DNA of 64,000 nucleotides from Plumapathes pennacea (GCA_964036295.1 OZ038473.1:13158501-13222500), one strand, 5' to 3'; shown: positions 11,641 through 24,978, counted from the first letter of the stretch. Notes: generated by a model from the sequence alone, not told the origin. A program made the numbers and translations.

Positions 11641-13819
11641 CTATATATACACTATTAATGTCTGCGACCTTCACTAATCAGTCAATCAAGTACAGTTCTA
11701 TAGTTATAAGAAACAGTACGTTAGTAGGTCTGAGAACAATTTTTCGGGCGGTTTCTCCCAGCCCTAACGAGCTCGCCACTATTAGGGGGAAGAAAGTTTT
11801 CCAACAGTCTCTTATGAAATCAGTAGTTGGTGATTTTCTCACGCGAAACTTCATGGTGCTTTAGAGGGTTTTGTCTTCTGAATCAAAACAAAATTATCCT
11901 CCAGGCTATCATACACGTTTGCACTGTGGCAGAACAAGAAGTACCTTTTTTGTGATTCAGTTCGAATTTCTAGTTTGACTATCATGCATTATTGCGTACG
12001 AGTAAACATTGAGAACAGTGAAAGACCGTAAGGGAAGATTCCAGGTCTTTTTTTTTGTGTGTGTGTTCGTTCTCCTTGTGAAAACCGTACAATAACGTGT
12101 GCATAAATTACTGAGAAGTAAGACTTGGATGGAAACATTCGTCCTCTTGTTTCTCAGAGTGTTTCATGAGTTGTATTTAGGTGTTACAGTCAAAGACGAA
12201 ACGAGACAATAATGGTGATAGGATTTGAAAACCTTACGACAATCTTACGGCTTTTTTCCGTGTCGCATGCGACACTGACGTGTGACCAAGTCGTATCTTA
12301 ACAAAATCGCATGCGACGGTCACAAGCACAAATTAGACAGTGTAAATTGGCAATTTCGAGGTCATCTCCTGCATTATCCCAGAATACTGCTAACTCGTTG
12401 GTTGTAGTTCGGCTGCTACAAATACAGAACTTCTGTTTGAACTTGGCCGGCAACAATTTGCTTTATGTGTACACGCGTTTTCCTTGCCAAGTTCATTTGC
12501 AGTATGTACCTTCTTTTGTGAGGTTTTGGCAGCTTAACAAAGCAATACTTATGATCCAGTGCCAAAGTTCTGTTTGGTAATAAATGCTGAATGTCATTCA
12601 GTTGTGGGCATATTGTGAACAAACTTCAATATATAGAGCTTCATTTACGTTTCACCTGCACTGACATCTTATTAAACGGCGCAGTCGAACTGTATGTAGC
12701 AACGGCTGACAAGCCAATTATCGTGACATGAACCGAGCACGTGAAGTAACACCCTGTTTCTGAGAACAGGTGGGTTTACACGATGGGGGAATATTTGCCT
12801 GCATTGCCAAATTTCGAGCCAGCGAACGAGCCATTTCGCTTATTTCTCGACGTTGAATTATTGTCACAACTAATTTAGTGCCGAGGGTATTTTAAAAAGT
12901 GTTGTCTTGTGTAAAAGGATATCTTGTTTGCACAAAGGCCTAACGCTATGAAACAATAAAGGGAAGCATATAATTACAAATGATTATCATATCGCTTACT
13001 CAAAGTGTAACTTAAGTGTGATTTATTAAACCCTCTAGTGTGCGACCCATGCCGACTTTAGAAAAGTTAATCTTTGTATTTGTTTATTTAAGTTATATAG
13101 ATTTACTTGCTATAGTTCCAACTTATTATTTACAAAATGGTTCGCCTGGCGCTTCTCCCGAAGGAGCACCCAGTAATTTTAACTCCTGACTTTCTTTTTT
13201 GCGCGTCTCGTGCTTACACAGAGGCGCACATGATATATTAAAGTTATCGTTACTTCGTTTTGAATCTTTGCGAAAGGATGTCTTTGTACCTGCTTAATTC
13301 ATCCAGCCCTATTTATTTCAATTCTAGCCACGGACTTGTTTTTAATCAATCACATTGCATGCCAAGCGCCCTTATTTCGCCCAGAAAAGTACAAACGGAG
13401 ACTGGATACGGGCTTTAACATCAGTTTATTTAAACCTGGGTGATTAATTATTGTCAGCAATTGATTGAATAGGACTGAACTGGTGGATAGAGTCATAAAC
13501 TACCGCCACCCGCTTGATAATTATAAAAAAGTACATCTAATAAATCTCTCTCTTTGTCTGCTTACGAACATTTCCTATTTCTCTATCGAGTCTTAAAATA
13601 TGGCATCTTATATTCGACAAAATATATATTACAGCGCCTTTATATCACGTTTTGCGTTTAACGACAAGACATAGTGTATCGTATCGTCCTATCGAACTAT
13701 ACTGCTCTCTCGAACTGAGAGATTATAGCGATCTCTTTAAAGAATTTCGTACCTTTCGCTATGTTACATAGATTCATCGACACAATACACTGTTCACCTG
13801 TCCTCTGTTTAATAGGAAG
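11641..13819. other. Intergenic region downstream of the zinc-finger gene
   Basis: No credible exons. A perfect gtcgcatgcgac palindrome occurs near 12263, and a related tcgcatgcgac near 12307. The 3' untranslated region of the minus-strand zinc-finger gene must start at 13819 and run leftwards; AATAAA on the minus strand occurs near 13312 and 13082, but the true end was not determined. Confidence 0.4.
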
Positions 13820-16216
13820 TTAATAGAAGACTTGCTCTCGTTGAGACTCCATCAGGTTTTTAAACGGCATGTTTTCACGTATCTGTTCTTGTTCTTTATA
13901 CTTCATCGCGTCGGTCTGCATGTTGGACTGCGGCTGCTGCTGCTGCTGCTGCTGCACGCGACCGTTGCCGGAGCGAACGTTCGGGGTGCTGGGCTTGCCG
14001 TCCAGAAAATAAGCATGATGAATACGAATATGCGTCCTGAGGTTACTAGAGCTGATGAACTTCCAGTTACAAGTAGTACACTTGTACGGCTTTTCGCCCG
14101 TGTGCGTGAGGATATGAGATTGCAAGTTGCCTGACGTGGTGAACGCCTTGGTGCACTGTTTACACTTGTACGGGCGTTCGCCAGTATGGATGCGGACGTG
14201 CCGGCGGAGGTCGCTGGAGCTGACGAAAGCCTTGGGGCAGTACTGACACTTGTGCGGTTTCTCGCCTGTGTGGGTCAGAATGTGCCGCTGTAGGTTGGTG
14301 AGCTGTGCAAAGCCTCTGCAACAGATATTGCACGTGTATGGCTTCTCCCCTGTATGGATGCGGTTATGAATCTTGAGGTGAGCTGCGAGGGCGAAGGCCT
14401 TGGGACATTTCTGGCATTTGTATGGTTTCTGGCCAGTGTGGATAAGGACGTGACGCTGGAAGTTCCAAGAGCGGGTGAATACCTTGTTGCAGTGCTGACA
14501 GGTGTAAGGTTTATCAGAACCGCCGTTCATTTCCGACTCCTTCGGGTCTTCTTTATTCTGTGTGTACTCGGGCAAGGAGCGCTTGGCCTCGGCTGGGTTT
14601 GGCCACGTGGGCTGCTCTCTGTTAGGAGTGGGTTTTTGCTCCACCACGCTTAATCCCGGTATAACTGACAGCTCAGACTCGTGGATAACACGCGGATGTG
14701 TTGGCGAATAGTAAACGATGGGAACAGTAGGGGGAGTCGCAGCATCGGTACAATCTGTGGTCAAATTAAAAAAAGAAAAAAACCTCGTTAGAAAGTGTTT
14801 GCTTTCGGTTCAATAAAGCGTCAAAGTTACCAGTTAAGAACAACAAAGACCACGAGCAGGCATTAATTCAGGCGTGGAGCAACTAGACAAACCTTCAGCG
14901 GGTATATAACGACACGCATGCAAGTTCAAAATGAATGTCTCTACCCATCATTCACAAAAGTGCCGCATTATTTGGTATAGTCTAAGGAAAGTTTGGTTCG
15001 GACGAGTCATGAAAAGCCTTTCGACCGTCACCCCTTGCTCGTGTTGTAGCATCCAAGTGATTCTATTGTAATTTTGTACTCAGAGTCATTCTTTTCTTTC
15101 AAATGAGTTAAACTTGATAGAGAAGAATCTTGAATGAGAACTATCAATACTTAGTAATTGAAAAAGGGGTTGTCTTAGAGAGAGGGATGTATTTAGAGAG
15201 AAATAGAAACGTTCATCAGTTGTACAAACACCCTAAGAGTAGGAAATATTTTTGGCGCTCCCATAATGTGATATCTTAGCTTCCTCACTATTAACTTGCC
15301 TCAGGCAATAAATCTTTAATAGCAAAAATACCTTTCTCTGTTAGTAATTGAACTCGGCAGAATCTCCACCCTCCCACACAGATGCTCGGTTCAGTTTTAC
15401 TATGCTTCAAATATAACGAGAAAGTTTTCCTAGGAACTGACTGATCAGGTTCACTCAGGTTCTTTGATCTAATTTGAAGTGGTTTTTTGGTGACCATCAC
15501 TAACAATTCTTGTACCACAATAGATTCAGGTTCTCAACTGAGTTTCGTATCATTTTCATGGCTCAAATGCTAATTAGAAGTCACTGCAGCGTGTTGAGGG
15601 GGATGTTTCCGCAAAATTTATCGAGTGAGGGCAGAAAAAAAGTGGGTAAGACTTTAAAGGAACTTCAGCGCCATGAATAAATAATTCAGCGCCAACAATT
15701 AGATTTGATCGTTGGGTTCGAGCATTGACGGCCTTTTTTTCTTCACAATTCTCAGAGTTAATTCCTCTAATCTGCTAAAGAAAAATTTAAGTTTTGCTGG
15801 TGTAGTCTGCACTTTCAAAGAGTTAAAATCGCCAAAGGACTAAAGACATCGAGATCAAAACATAACTGCGAGGTCGTAAGCAGACACATCTTAACAGTCT
15901 CTTCTTTCACAGGGTTGAAGCAGTACACTCCGTTTAAATCTGAAGCTGATTTCTTGCATTGTGTATTCATTACTCCGTGATTACACTATACCAAGATTTA
16001 AATTTTACTTTGGCCATCAACATGTTGTGAGCTAACGAAAATTGTTTCAAGAATTAGCCGCATCTTTTATACGAAGCAGAAAAATAAAGCTAATAAAACC
16101 ACCACACCATGGGCACGACAAGGGCAAATAACACAGAAATCGTAAAACAACTCACCGAAATAGATGCTGTTACTTTTCTTGAACTCCTTCTTTTTAATCA
16201 GGAATGAGCGAGGCAT
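13820..16216 (-). CDS. SNAG-domain six-finger C2H2 zinc-finger transcription repressor
   Basis: Two exons on the minus strand, 16216-16156 and 14754-13820, join in phase across a GTGAGT donor and a long pyrimidine tract ending ccacag, giving about 331 residues. Exon 1 encodes only 20 residues starting MPRSFLIKK, the SNAG repression motif of Snail, Gfi1 and Scratch-type factors, which recruits LSD1/CoREST co-repressors in those families. Exon 2 carries six uninterrupted C2H2 fingers (about residues 104-267) with TGEKP-type linkers, then a CAG-encoded glutamine run (QQQQQQQ) and a short tail. MPRSF is the only ATG in its frame upstream of the fingers, with an ACAAAAATG context. The fingers do not look like Snail (4-5 fingers) or Gfi1 in detail, so I give no symbol. 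A nuclear DNA-binding repressor is the likely role, inferred from domains. Confidence 0.88.
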
Positions 16217-16330
16217 TTTTGTAGTCTCTGCGCGGTAAAAGTCTTGTATGACGGGGACGGACTCGTAGGTTAGACTGACTGACTGTCCCGGGTGAGCGAT
16301 ATCTGAGCAGCAAGAGTAGTACCGTGCCGA

Positions 16331-16337
16331 TTTATAA
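16331..16337 (-). promoter_or_regulatory. Candidate TATA box of the SNAG gene
   Basis: On the minus strand the sequence reads TATAAAT about 115 bases before the start codon, the expected place for a core promoter with a short leader. No transcript data were available. Confidence 0.45.
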
Positions 16338-16399
16338 TGGATAGGAGTTAAAGGCAGGTGCACAGTAGAAGCTGTCCATAAACAATTCTCCACTTGCCG

Positions 16400-18025
16400 A
16401 TTCGCTAGGTCGCAACTTCACATTGGCACTGAATACCACTTGATCACATCATGACAAAAGAATAACAAAAGATGTTATTTAAAACAACGGCCTTTTGCAA
16501 CCACTGCCATGTATTAATTTATTAAAGACCCGTTGTAGCCCTATCAAGGATTCAATGCCCAGCAGGTTATGCAAGTGGGAAGAAGATCCAAGCGACCAAT
16601 CCTGAGTGGTGATAGGTCGGTTCTGGCCAATCAGAGAGCACGGCTAATTGCGCATGCATGATAGAATAGTTTGTTTTAAAACTTGTTTTAGACGAGATGG
16701 TGTATTCCACTCATCCAATCATACGTCGAGAATGACATAACTTTCGCATGACTGAGAAGACTTCCTTTTCCTCGGAATTCGCTTGAGAATAACCCACATT
16801 GCACAAATAGAACTTTTAGTTGTATATTTTTGCCTATCTTTAATTTCTCGAGAGCACAACCTTAACTTTTTTCAGAAGATTCCTAAAGACCACATCGTCC
16901 TGAACAATTCGCTTTTGTTCTTTCAGGTTTATAAAGCCCTGGTGGGTTTGACCAAAAGTATGTTGTTTGCCTGTTACCATGCCATGTCAATTATTAATGC
17001 AATACAGTTAATTTGTATTGTTTCGTAACTGCTCTTAGCGCACTAGTGCCTTTGCTTTTCATTCGCATTTTTACACCTCTACAAGGGCCTATTCCGTGTA
17101 CACTAATCTGGAATTGCGTGGGATTCAGGCGTATCTAAATCTTTAACACGGCTTAAGTGAAGCGCGAAATTGCCCATGCGGGCATCAAGTAATTACTTTG
17201 AAGAACATACTTTTGTTTGATTTAGGCTGCTGCCAGCAGAGCGCTCTTAGCAACGCACAATGTGTTCATTAAGCGATCGGCTCGGCGACTGGCCACCAGT
17301 CCTTCAGGCCACCCTCTTCGCTTCGTATTGGCACGTGCGACCAATCGACAGGTGTTCTTTGCCGATTGACAACAAAAGACTCTGAAGTTTCACACAGAAA
17401 CAAAAGGCAAGCGAGTGTTAAAGGCTAATAGTATTTTTTCCCTTCAATAACGTACTGGCGGTTTTGCGTCAAAAAGACGAGCGACTCCGTTTTTTCTGCC
17501 AAGAAACTAAAGATAAGTTATGTAGTTGACAGTCTTTTTTTGACGTTATCCGTTACCCGTTTCTGCAGTTTACTTTCACCTTCTTCTTTGTATATTGCTA
17601 TTAGCACATATTTATTCGGTGGCCAGATATTTTAGGAAATACTTTAATAAATTTTCAAACATGCGGGAAGTAGCTTCGAATGCCTCACGTGAGAGAGGGA
17701 TAAGCGACAAGAGAACCCCCCGGAGCAAGATATCGATCTGACGATAATTTTAACCATAGCCAATTTTCTAAATGACTCACAAATTCCAAAGCTGCAAAGA
17801 CACCTGTGTCTTAGCAGCAGTTTGACCCATTCACTGTGTGGGTCAATGAAAATGTATAACTATTCGTATGATTATTCGGTCGTGTTTTTTTGGTCCAGTC
17901 AACTTTCGGATTGTGCGGCCGGTTCGCGTTCGCGTTCGCTCTTTGACGCCAACACGGTATCATTTGACATCGTTACTCTGACTTGTGACTCCTGTAATTG
18001 GCTTGCGGTTGTGGACACTTATGCC
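16400..18025. other. Intergenic, upstream of the SNAG gene
   Basis: Nothing coding recognised. The block probably contains regulatory DNA for the divergent neighbourhood, but no motif stands out convincingly. Confidence 0.4.
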
Positions 18026-18304
18026 CCGTTTCTATGAAGAAAAAAAAGTTGTCCCGGGTTGTCACCATAGGCGCACTAACTATTTATTCATTTCTACGTA
18101 AAACGAAGCGAGCTGATTATGCGAGCGGTGTTCCTGCCCCAGGCTGGGTCACCCTGCCCCCAAAACAAGTTGGTTTTATATTTTTTTTAGCAAACAGCTC
18201 GCTTCGATTTATGAAGAAGTGTGTGAATAGTTAGCCCGCCTTGTGTGAGTCGGGGGACTTATGCCTTGGTTGACTCGGGACAACTTTTCTTCGCAGATAA
18301 ACGA
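18026..18304. repeat. Inverted-repeat MITE, 'gttgtcccgg' family
   Basis: gaagaaaaaaaagttgtcccgg near 18035 is mirrored by cgggacaacttttcttcg near 18276. Inside, taactatttattca...aacgaagcgagctg is mirrored by agctcgcttcg...tgaatagtta. The element is about 280 bases with nested complementarity and no transposase. Confidence 0.7.
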
Positions 18305-19877
18305 ATTGTGTTGCGCCCTGTGATCGGATTACGACGTCCGTACTGTATTCAGGGGACAACTTATGGTCTTTTAATTGTTCTTTACAATGCTGTTATTACT
18401 TCCTTATCTAGAGATCTTAGGCCAAATAGTCAAAAACTGTTCCATCTCAAAGCGATCTTGAAATTTCAAATATTATAGTAAATAGAGAGGATCTTATTCC
18501 AAGGCGTGTACTACTCTGAGCATAAAATTATACGTTGATTTTAAAAGTTATTTACATCAGCGAAGCATCACTGCAAAACATAGTTAACAGCACTGAGTAC
18601 GACCAGCAAGAAGGGGCATGTGAATTTTATGGTAAAATTTTTGTTGATAGCTTCAGTAAAATATAATTTGTCTTTGCATTGTAGAATAACGACTCTAACT
18701 AGCTGTTAAAAGCTACTAAAAATAAATTATTATAAAATATAACTTTTTCTAAGGCGTTTTAGAAATAGTTAAAAGATTACTAAGTGGTTTTTTGGGGTAT
18801 CTGATTTTCTGCTACTTCGGCTCAGGTCATTGAAACTTTCAACGAAAGAGATAATGTTTATAGTTCCGGAAAGTTATTCATGAAGAAAGAACAAAGAAAA
18901 AACTAAAGATAATCAATTAATAGAAAGAACAAAGCGAAAGCACGTTGAAATCGTACTCCTGACAAAATCATCCAGTAGCCATCAGCTATCTTTTTTGTCT
19001 CCACTTAAAAAGTATACTTCACTTCTTTTCTTTATTTGAACGATTATAGTAATAGTATCATGACATTTCCCTATAAAACCAACCGAATCAACGCTCAGAG
19101 TGGGTCTGCTATAATGCAGCACAGCTGTTAACCTTCTTTCCGTTAAATATGGACTATTTTTTTATAAACCATGCTTTGTGTTTCAATAGCCCGGTACTGC
19201 GGTACCGGTTATCCCATGGGAAAGGAATATTGTTTTGATATTTCCAGTCGAGTCCACACAAGGGAATTAATGCTGGTACTCATGCGACTTTACCAAAATC
19301 CAAAGTCACACGGCAGCAATGAATCCCTAGCGTCGTAGTTACACCTGTTACGTAAGATTTTCCAAGTCGTAATTCTGGTTTAAATGTGCAACTGGAAATT
19401 TTTCCCACGTTTATGGAAATGAAGAGTGTTTGACGGAGTAAGTTACAGAATTTCAGAATTTTCTATTTAACTTTAACGTTTAAAGCCTTTTTGACGAACT
19501 TTGCTTTGGTAAATTTTGTTTTGTATTTTTTTCTCGCGGTTGCCATTATGTGAATTATGTGTGGTAAGCGTTATTAAGCTTCGTAACAAAAGGGAAGAAG
19601 TTACATCCACACGAGAAATACTATTTAAAACGAATGCTCTGCTAGTTCAGCCCATGCTCAAGAGTTTATTCGACGTAAAAAATCCAAAGATTTTATATCG
19701 CTTACACGGGAGTCATAAGTAAAGATCTAGAGTAGAGTAATGATAGTTTACCGATTGGTTACCGAAACTGATCCGTGCGTTTTGTGTGGCGGTATATAAG
19801 TTTAAAAGAAGAAAATTGCCTGTGATGTAAAAAAATATGTAATCATTTTGACCACTTGAAATTAGCTAATTAATTTT
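18305..19877. other. Intergenic, nothing recognised
   Basis: AT-rich sequence with no plausible gene. A small ccggtactgcggtaccgg inverted repeat occurs near 19190. Confidence 0.5.
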
Positions 19878-19915
19878 TTTCGAGGCTCTGGGTAGTAAAA
19901 CCCAGAGCCTCGAAA
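19878..19915. repeat. Perfect 16-bp stem hairpin
   Basis: tttcgaggctctgggt, loop agtaaa, then the exact reverse complement acccagagcctcgaaa. It stands isolated in AT-rich intergenic DNA. It may be a remnant of a palindromic transposon or a structured RNA element; the six-base loop argues against a canonical microRNA precursor. Confidence 0.7.
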
Positions 19916-20539
19916 CGCACTCAGTACAGTCTTCTCATGAGATCAAGCGGTTAAGTATTTTTTATATTCATGACAAATTTGTCAAAGCAGGTATCGGGAA
20001 AGTCGGCAAATGTTCACACGCTTCCTTGCTTTCGCAATTACCGACCAAAAATAGAAGAAATGAGTGATATCCCGCTGTGAAGTCAACTGATTACGCCATA
20101 CTTCTCTGTATTATACAAACGCTCTCGTTAAAAACCGTGACGCTATGCTTACTTCATAGATTCTGCCCCTCGCGATCTTTTGATTTTTCTTAGATCTCTT
20201 GCCATACTCAAGCAGAATATCGCAACAAACACTTCATGATTTCATACGAATTTTATTCATTAAGATACGAAACGCTGTCGAGTGTAAACATGCCTCTATT
20301 TGTAAGATACAGAAAAGCGGGTTTTTTTCAGTAAGCTATTCTTACGTACAACAGGTACCTGCCTAATGTCCACGCATCACTGAGAGCATCTATCAACTAT
20401 TATTTTTACTAGCTTATTTTAAGTCCAAGAAAAGGAATACCTACAGGATTTTATTTGCTGATACTTTTTTGATAGTTTTTCCCCTAGTGTTTATAGACAG
20501 GGTACAAAATGAGGTTATCACTCAGCTATCCGAATACAG
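19916..20539. other. Intergenic, nothing recognised
   Basis: No credible exon or repeat pair seen. Confidence 0.5.
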
Positions 20540-20734
20540 AGTGTTGTTTATATAGGCCTGTTCACACTTGGATTGCTAAAATGGGCCGTATTGAGGTGCA
20601 CGTTCATCACATTGTACAAAAGTCACTCAGATCGATCTCGGACTGATCACATTTGGCTCGCATTTAGCCAGGATCGATCGATCTAACATTATGGTGTGAA
20701 CTGCCCCTTTTAAACTCCGAACCAAAAGCCGGTT

Positions 20735-21165
20735 ATAAGTGTTCGAGAGCCGATTAGCACTAATCTAGGATTAACTATATTCCCTCACTCAATCTCTCAG
20801 CTGGTAAATTGCAAGGTTTTTGTCGAGATCCAATCCAAGAGCTTGTTCTAGCTCAAAGCATTTTGAAACAAAATGTGCGTTATGAGCGAAGCTGTTTTGT
20901 TTCATGCTAAACGATCAGAAACAAAGTTCCAACCGCGATTAGCTTGGGCAGCTCGATTAAGCTAACCCAGGATTAACCAAACTGTTTCTCTTAGTTTCTT
21001 GACCAACAAACTACAACGTTTTGAGAAAAGGCCGACCAAAAAGCTTGTTCTAGTTCAAAGCATATCAAGGAAGTCGTGTTGTGAACTAAAATTTCATCTC
21101 ATTTTCAAGCTAAAAATGACAGCAAAGGAGTAGAGCTAATCCAGGATTAGCTTAATCGTTAGACC
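20735..21165. repeat. Two tandem or nested 'aatccaggatta' MITEs
   Basis: The block contains gagccgattagcactaatctaggatta (near 20749), ctcgattaagctaacccaggattaac (near 20953) and gctaatccaggattagcttaatcg (near 21140), each followed or preceded by agcttgttctag.tcaaagc. The same terminal and internal sequences form a complete element in a COE intron at 44.33-44.62 kb, so these are two copies or one internally duplicated copy. Confidence 0.65.
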
Positions 21166-21275
21166 CACTGATAGCTTTTATTTGTGTTTCATTTGACAGT
21201 TTACAGGAGTTGGTTTGAATCTGAATTCGTATTGGTCAATAAAAATAATTTACAACGCTCATTTTTGACAAGTCC

Positions 21276-21535
21276 TGGGCCCAGTTGTTCAAAGCACGGT
21301 TGGACTAACCCTGGGTTTGTGTCTTAATTTTCTTGTTGTCATTTTTAACTGAAAATGAGAAGTTTACGCTCATAAAACGACCTTTTTGCTATGTTTTGAG
21401 CTATTACAAATTTTTCGTTTAGTCTTTAATCAAAACTATCGGCAATTTGTTGGCCTTTAGCGCGAGAGAAAAGTTTTCTTAACCGTGGCTTAATAAGGTT
21501 TGTCGAGCTTTGAACAACCGGTTTCCGGACGAAAT
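21276..21535. repeat. MITE with gggcccagttgttcaaagc termini
   Basis: The left end gggcccagttgttcaaagcacggtt is mirrored by the right end aaccgtggctt...gagctttgaacaaccgg. The interior is AT-rich and non-coding. Confidence 0.65.
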
Positions 21536-23500
21536 CGTGTCTATTAAAGAATAAGTTATCAGAAGATCTATATCGTTGAACCGCTGATGTTTTTCTTTTT
21601 GCTGTTTAAGATTTGTAATATCAAGTAAACTGGCGAGTTTAGATTTGTAATAACTGGCGATATTCCTCGATCACTTCACGCTGTTCTTTATCACTTGATA
21701 TAGTACCAATATAATGTTCTTAATTGTGGGTATTGAACAATGTATATACCTGTGCGTTGCTTTTTATGTGAATTGTTTCGCCCAAATGACTCGGCTGGCG
21801 TTTCTCAGTCAAGCGTGAGTGTCAGTCAAGTGTATGAGTGGTGATATTCCATTATACTCTACAACGCAAGCCAAGAATCCGAGCCACTTGGAACAATAAA
21901 GTAACCGGCAAATAATTTTGTTTGTATTAAAAGATAATTACCAGATAGTTTTTGATACGTGAGCGTTGAATAGAAAAGCAAGTAAGAGAATCACAATGCA
22001 AGATCAGAGACGGCGAGTTGCTATGCGTAGAATATATACAGGAGAATTAATGTGCGCAAAAGTGCTTGAACGAGTTATGCCACGTTGACATAAGATCAAG
22101 TTTGCGGAGTGTATAGTGAAGGCCATGTGCTTGCTGTTCAGCTCCACCTGTTTCTGTATGGTACCCGTCTAACCACAATAGAATCACCACGGCACTCTGT
22201 TTTCATTTCCGGCTTTGACTACTGCTCATAGAGTGGACATCCGGAGCGTTGGCCAGCATCGCCAATTTGTGTTTGATTGACGGAATCACCCTATAAAGAC
22301 GTTATATTCGAGATTGGCTTATTAAACTCAGTATAGCCTTAAATATATATTTCTTTACAAACATTGGGCAAGACCCTGTAACTATCCATTCTAGCCTCAT
22401 TAACAGAAGCGATACATACACTTGAATGGGAGGGTTGTCAGGGTGGATGTTTGAAATTGTGGGTACGGTTAATTTACATCTCACAAAGAAAAGATAGGTG
22501 CAAAAAGAACTGAAAGAGCGACAGAGAGAGGCCCGAGGGGGTGCGAGGGGAGATAGCGAAGACGAAAGCTAAGAGTTATAGTCTCGTATCATCAAAAAAA
22601 CACGGACTCGTTGAATTGTATAGCGATTGTATTCTGACGACTTGTTTGACAAAGTTAATCACGGGTGACAGCCTTCATGTGCCAGCCGCACGTGGATAAA
22701 GTTAATAGCCCTTTATGTTCATTTACTTGAGATTTCATAATTTCTTCTTCTTTTAATTTAGCTGTCTCAATGCCATGCTTCTCTATCCAATTTACACAAA
22801 AACTGTAAAGTTTGCTAAACAACAACGTGAACATGCATTAATATCAGAATGTACTCATTGAGATATTTCGTTTTTCGTTTGGTGTCACATCGTCCTCTGG
22901 GTTGGACGTTGTCGATGTTAAATCATGCCTGTACATGATCTTTATTAAAATAGTTGGCTATACTAGCAAATTTTTCGTCCCGATTTAACTTTAACTTCCT
23001 CAGAATGTTGCGTTGTTGTTGTCGTCGTCATTGTCCCCTGAACTTAGCACAATGTACAATAACATGTTTTCTTTTTCGTACGGTTTTATTTTTTTATACC
23101 TCTGGTTTATTTGCACTGTAAAATTTTACCCAACTGACATGAAATTTATGAAAACACCACGAGAATGTGTATTGCTTACAGAGTGGCGCTGCCTTTTTGT
23201 TAACTGCATATTTAAGGACAATGTCCACCAGTTATAGCCTCACTCTGAACGTACAGTATCTTGAACATGGACTCTTGTCATGATAATAATGGTTTGCTGT
23301 GTGAACAAAAAAGGTGAATAGAAAACTTGGGTGACCATGAACAATAGATAGTGGCTCAATTTTTTTCAAGGTTCACATTCTGATATTTCCGCAGAAGATG
23401 ATCACATATTCTTGCTGAACAAGACTTACTTCTTGTATGTATAAATATAGTGTAAATTTTAACCTATAGCTGGAGTTCTACTTAATACTGTCCTGATAAA
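21536..23500. other. Intergenic, nothing recognised
   Basis: Open frames in this stretch are short and without family resemblance. Confidence 0.5.
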
Positions 23501-23504
23501 CCAG

Positions 23505-24300
23505 ATTTTTACGAGCGACACAAGCACACGAGGTATGCGTCAAGTGAAAACGAGCCACAATGCGTCAATTGGGAAACGTGTGATGCAATACAACGCAAGG
23601 GAAAGGGTTTACTTTATCTTTGCGTCGAGTCTGTTTTCACTGTGAAATAAGGACTGTAATAATTGTTCTTGTGCTTTCATCGCTCGTGAAAACTAGGTTT
23701 TAGGGCTGAAGATTCACCAAAAGTATACCTGTACCCAAAGAAACTATAAAGGTGATTTAGTTCAAGTGTCATATTTGCTCTTACCGGACTTTGTGTTGGC
23801 AAAATAGTCTCACTTTCACGTTGTCTTAGCTCCATTTCTTTGGTCAATATATACTTTTTGCTATGCAGCCAATTCCTATCAAAGACTTTGCCCCTTAAGT
23901 AGCTTGTAAAGCTTTAAAATTATCTATAAAAACGTTGAATGGAACTCAGTTGAAATTCTTTATGGTATAATATGCTTACTCCATTCTGTAAAACCCTTAT
24001 AGTGTTTTTTGTAAGATTTAGTGGTGCGTTATATTCATTACTCGAGTGTTTCTCGTGAACAACCTCTTTTGACATGCTCTCTGGTACCCGTACCCCAGGA
24101 CATAATGCTTGTAAAGCAATTAAAGCGCAACCACTCTGCTCGAAAGAGCAGGTTGCAATCAGGTATACAACTGACAGAATTTTGATTTTGATTTTGATTT
24201 TGATTTTGATTTTGATTCTTGTGCTTGCGCTTGCATTGAGCCTATTTTCACTGTGAAATAAGGACCTTGTGCTTGCGTCGCTTGGGCAAACCAAGCTTTA
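23505..24300. repeat. Degenerate 'cttgcg' element family and GATTTT microsatellite
   Basis: At about 23510-23700 and 24215-24300 the sequence ttttcactgtgaaataaggac with ttgtgctt.cgtcgct is repeated, related to the gcaagcgcaaacgc element at 46.64 kb. A perfect (ttttga)n hexanucleotide array occupies 24179-24217. Confidence 0.55.
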
Positions 24301-24797
24301 TTACACTTCTTGAGTTTATTTCTATTATTTAACATTTTGAAAATAGAAGAGCCGGTTTTCGAGATGTTAGCGAAGAGAAGGGTGCAGATGAAGTCTAGTC
24401 GCACGACGACACAACATGAAATATTAACCGTAATTTCACATCTTCATGCACGTGCTCTAACTCTTTGTTTCGCTTGGCCAATGTAATGTTTAGTTTGCAT
24501 CCGGGAACCTGTGAAAAAATAAAATTATCCGACATGAAAATACAAATAAATTGATGGTGAGATGGGGTTAAGAACACACTAAATATGATTGACCTTAGGG
24601 CCGTTTTCGAATGACTGTAGAAAGTAGACTGCTTTGGTTTTGCGTTTGTGTTTAGCAGCAGTGCTTTTTCCACTTTTTCTTCCTTAGTTTGAACGGAAAG
24701 TCAAAAGTGCATTGCTCTGGCAGAGATTTAGACAAGACGATAACTCCGTTCATTATGGCTCATTTTGAAATTTAAACAATAATAATGAATTACATAA
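24301..24797. other. Intergenic, nothing recognised
   Basis: No supported gene or repeat. Confidence 0.45.
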
Positions 24798-24978
24798 ACA
24801 ATGAACTACTTTTGGCGAGGAAATATGCACGGATAATTGTCCTTGGACATTATCTGTTACTCGAAGCTCACAAGTTGCCCTCGAGCTTCGCTCTCGGGGC
24901 AACTGTTCGCTTCTCGGAACAGATAATATCCTCAGACAATTATTCGTGCATATTTCCTCGCCAAAAGTAGTTTATTGT
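24798..24978. repeat. Nearly perfect palindromic MITE
   Basis: The left half, from aactacttttggcgaggaaa through cagttg-like sequence, is almost the exact reverse complement of the right half ending tttcctcgccaaaagtagtt, leaving a short centre near 24887. A fragment of the same terminus (gtgcatatttcctcttcaaaagtag) recurs at about 31558. Confidence 0.8.

Noticed and set aside
13832-14653. Plus-strand frames antisense to the zinc-finger exon
   Set aside because: They mirror the regular C2H2 codon pattern of the minus-strand gene and have no independent support.
24159-24404. Lys-Ser and Ile-Lys repeat peptides
   Set aside because: Translation of the (ttttga)n hexanucleotide repeat.
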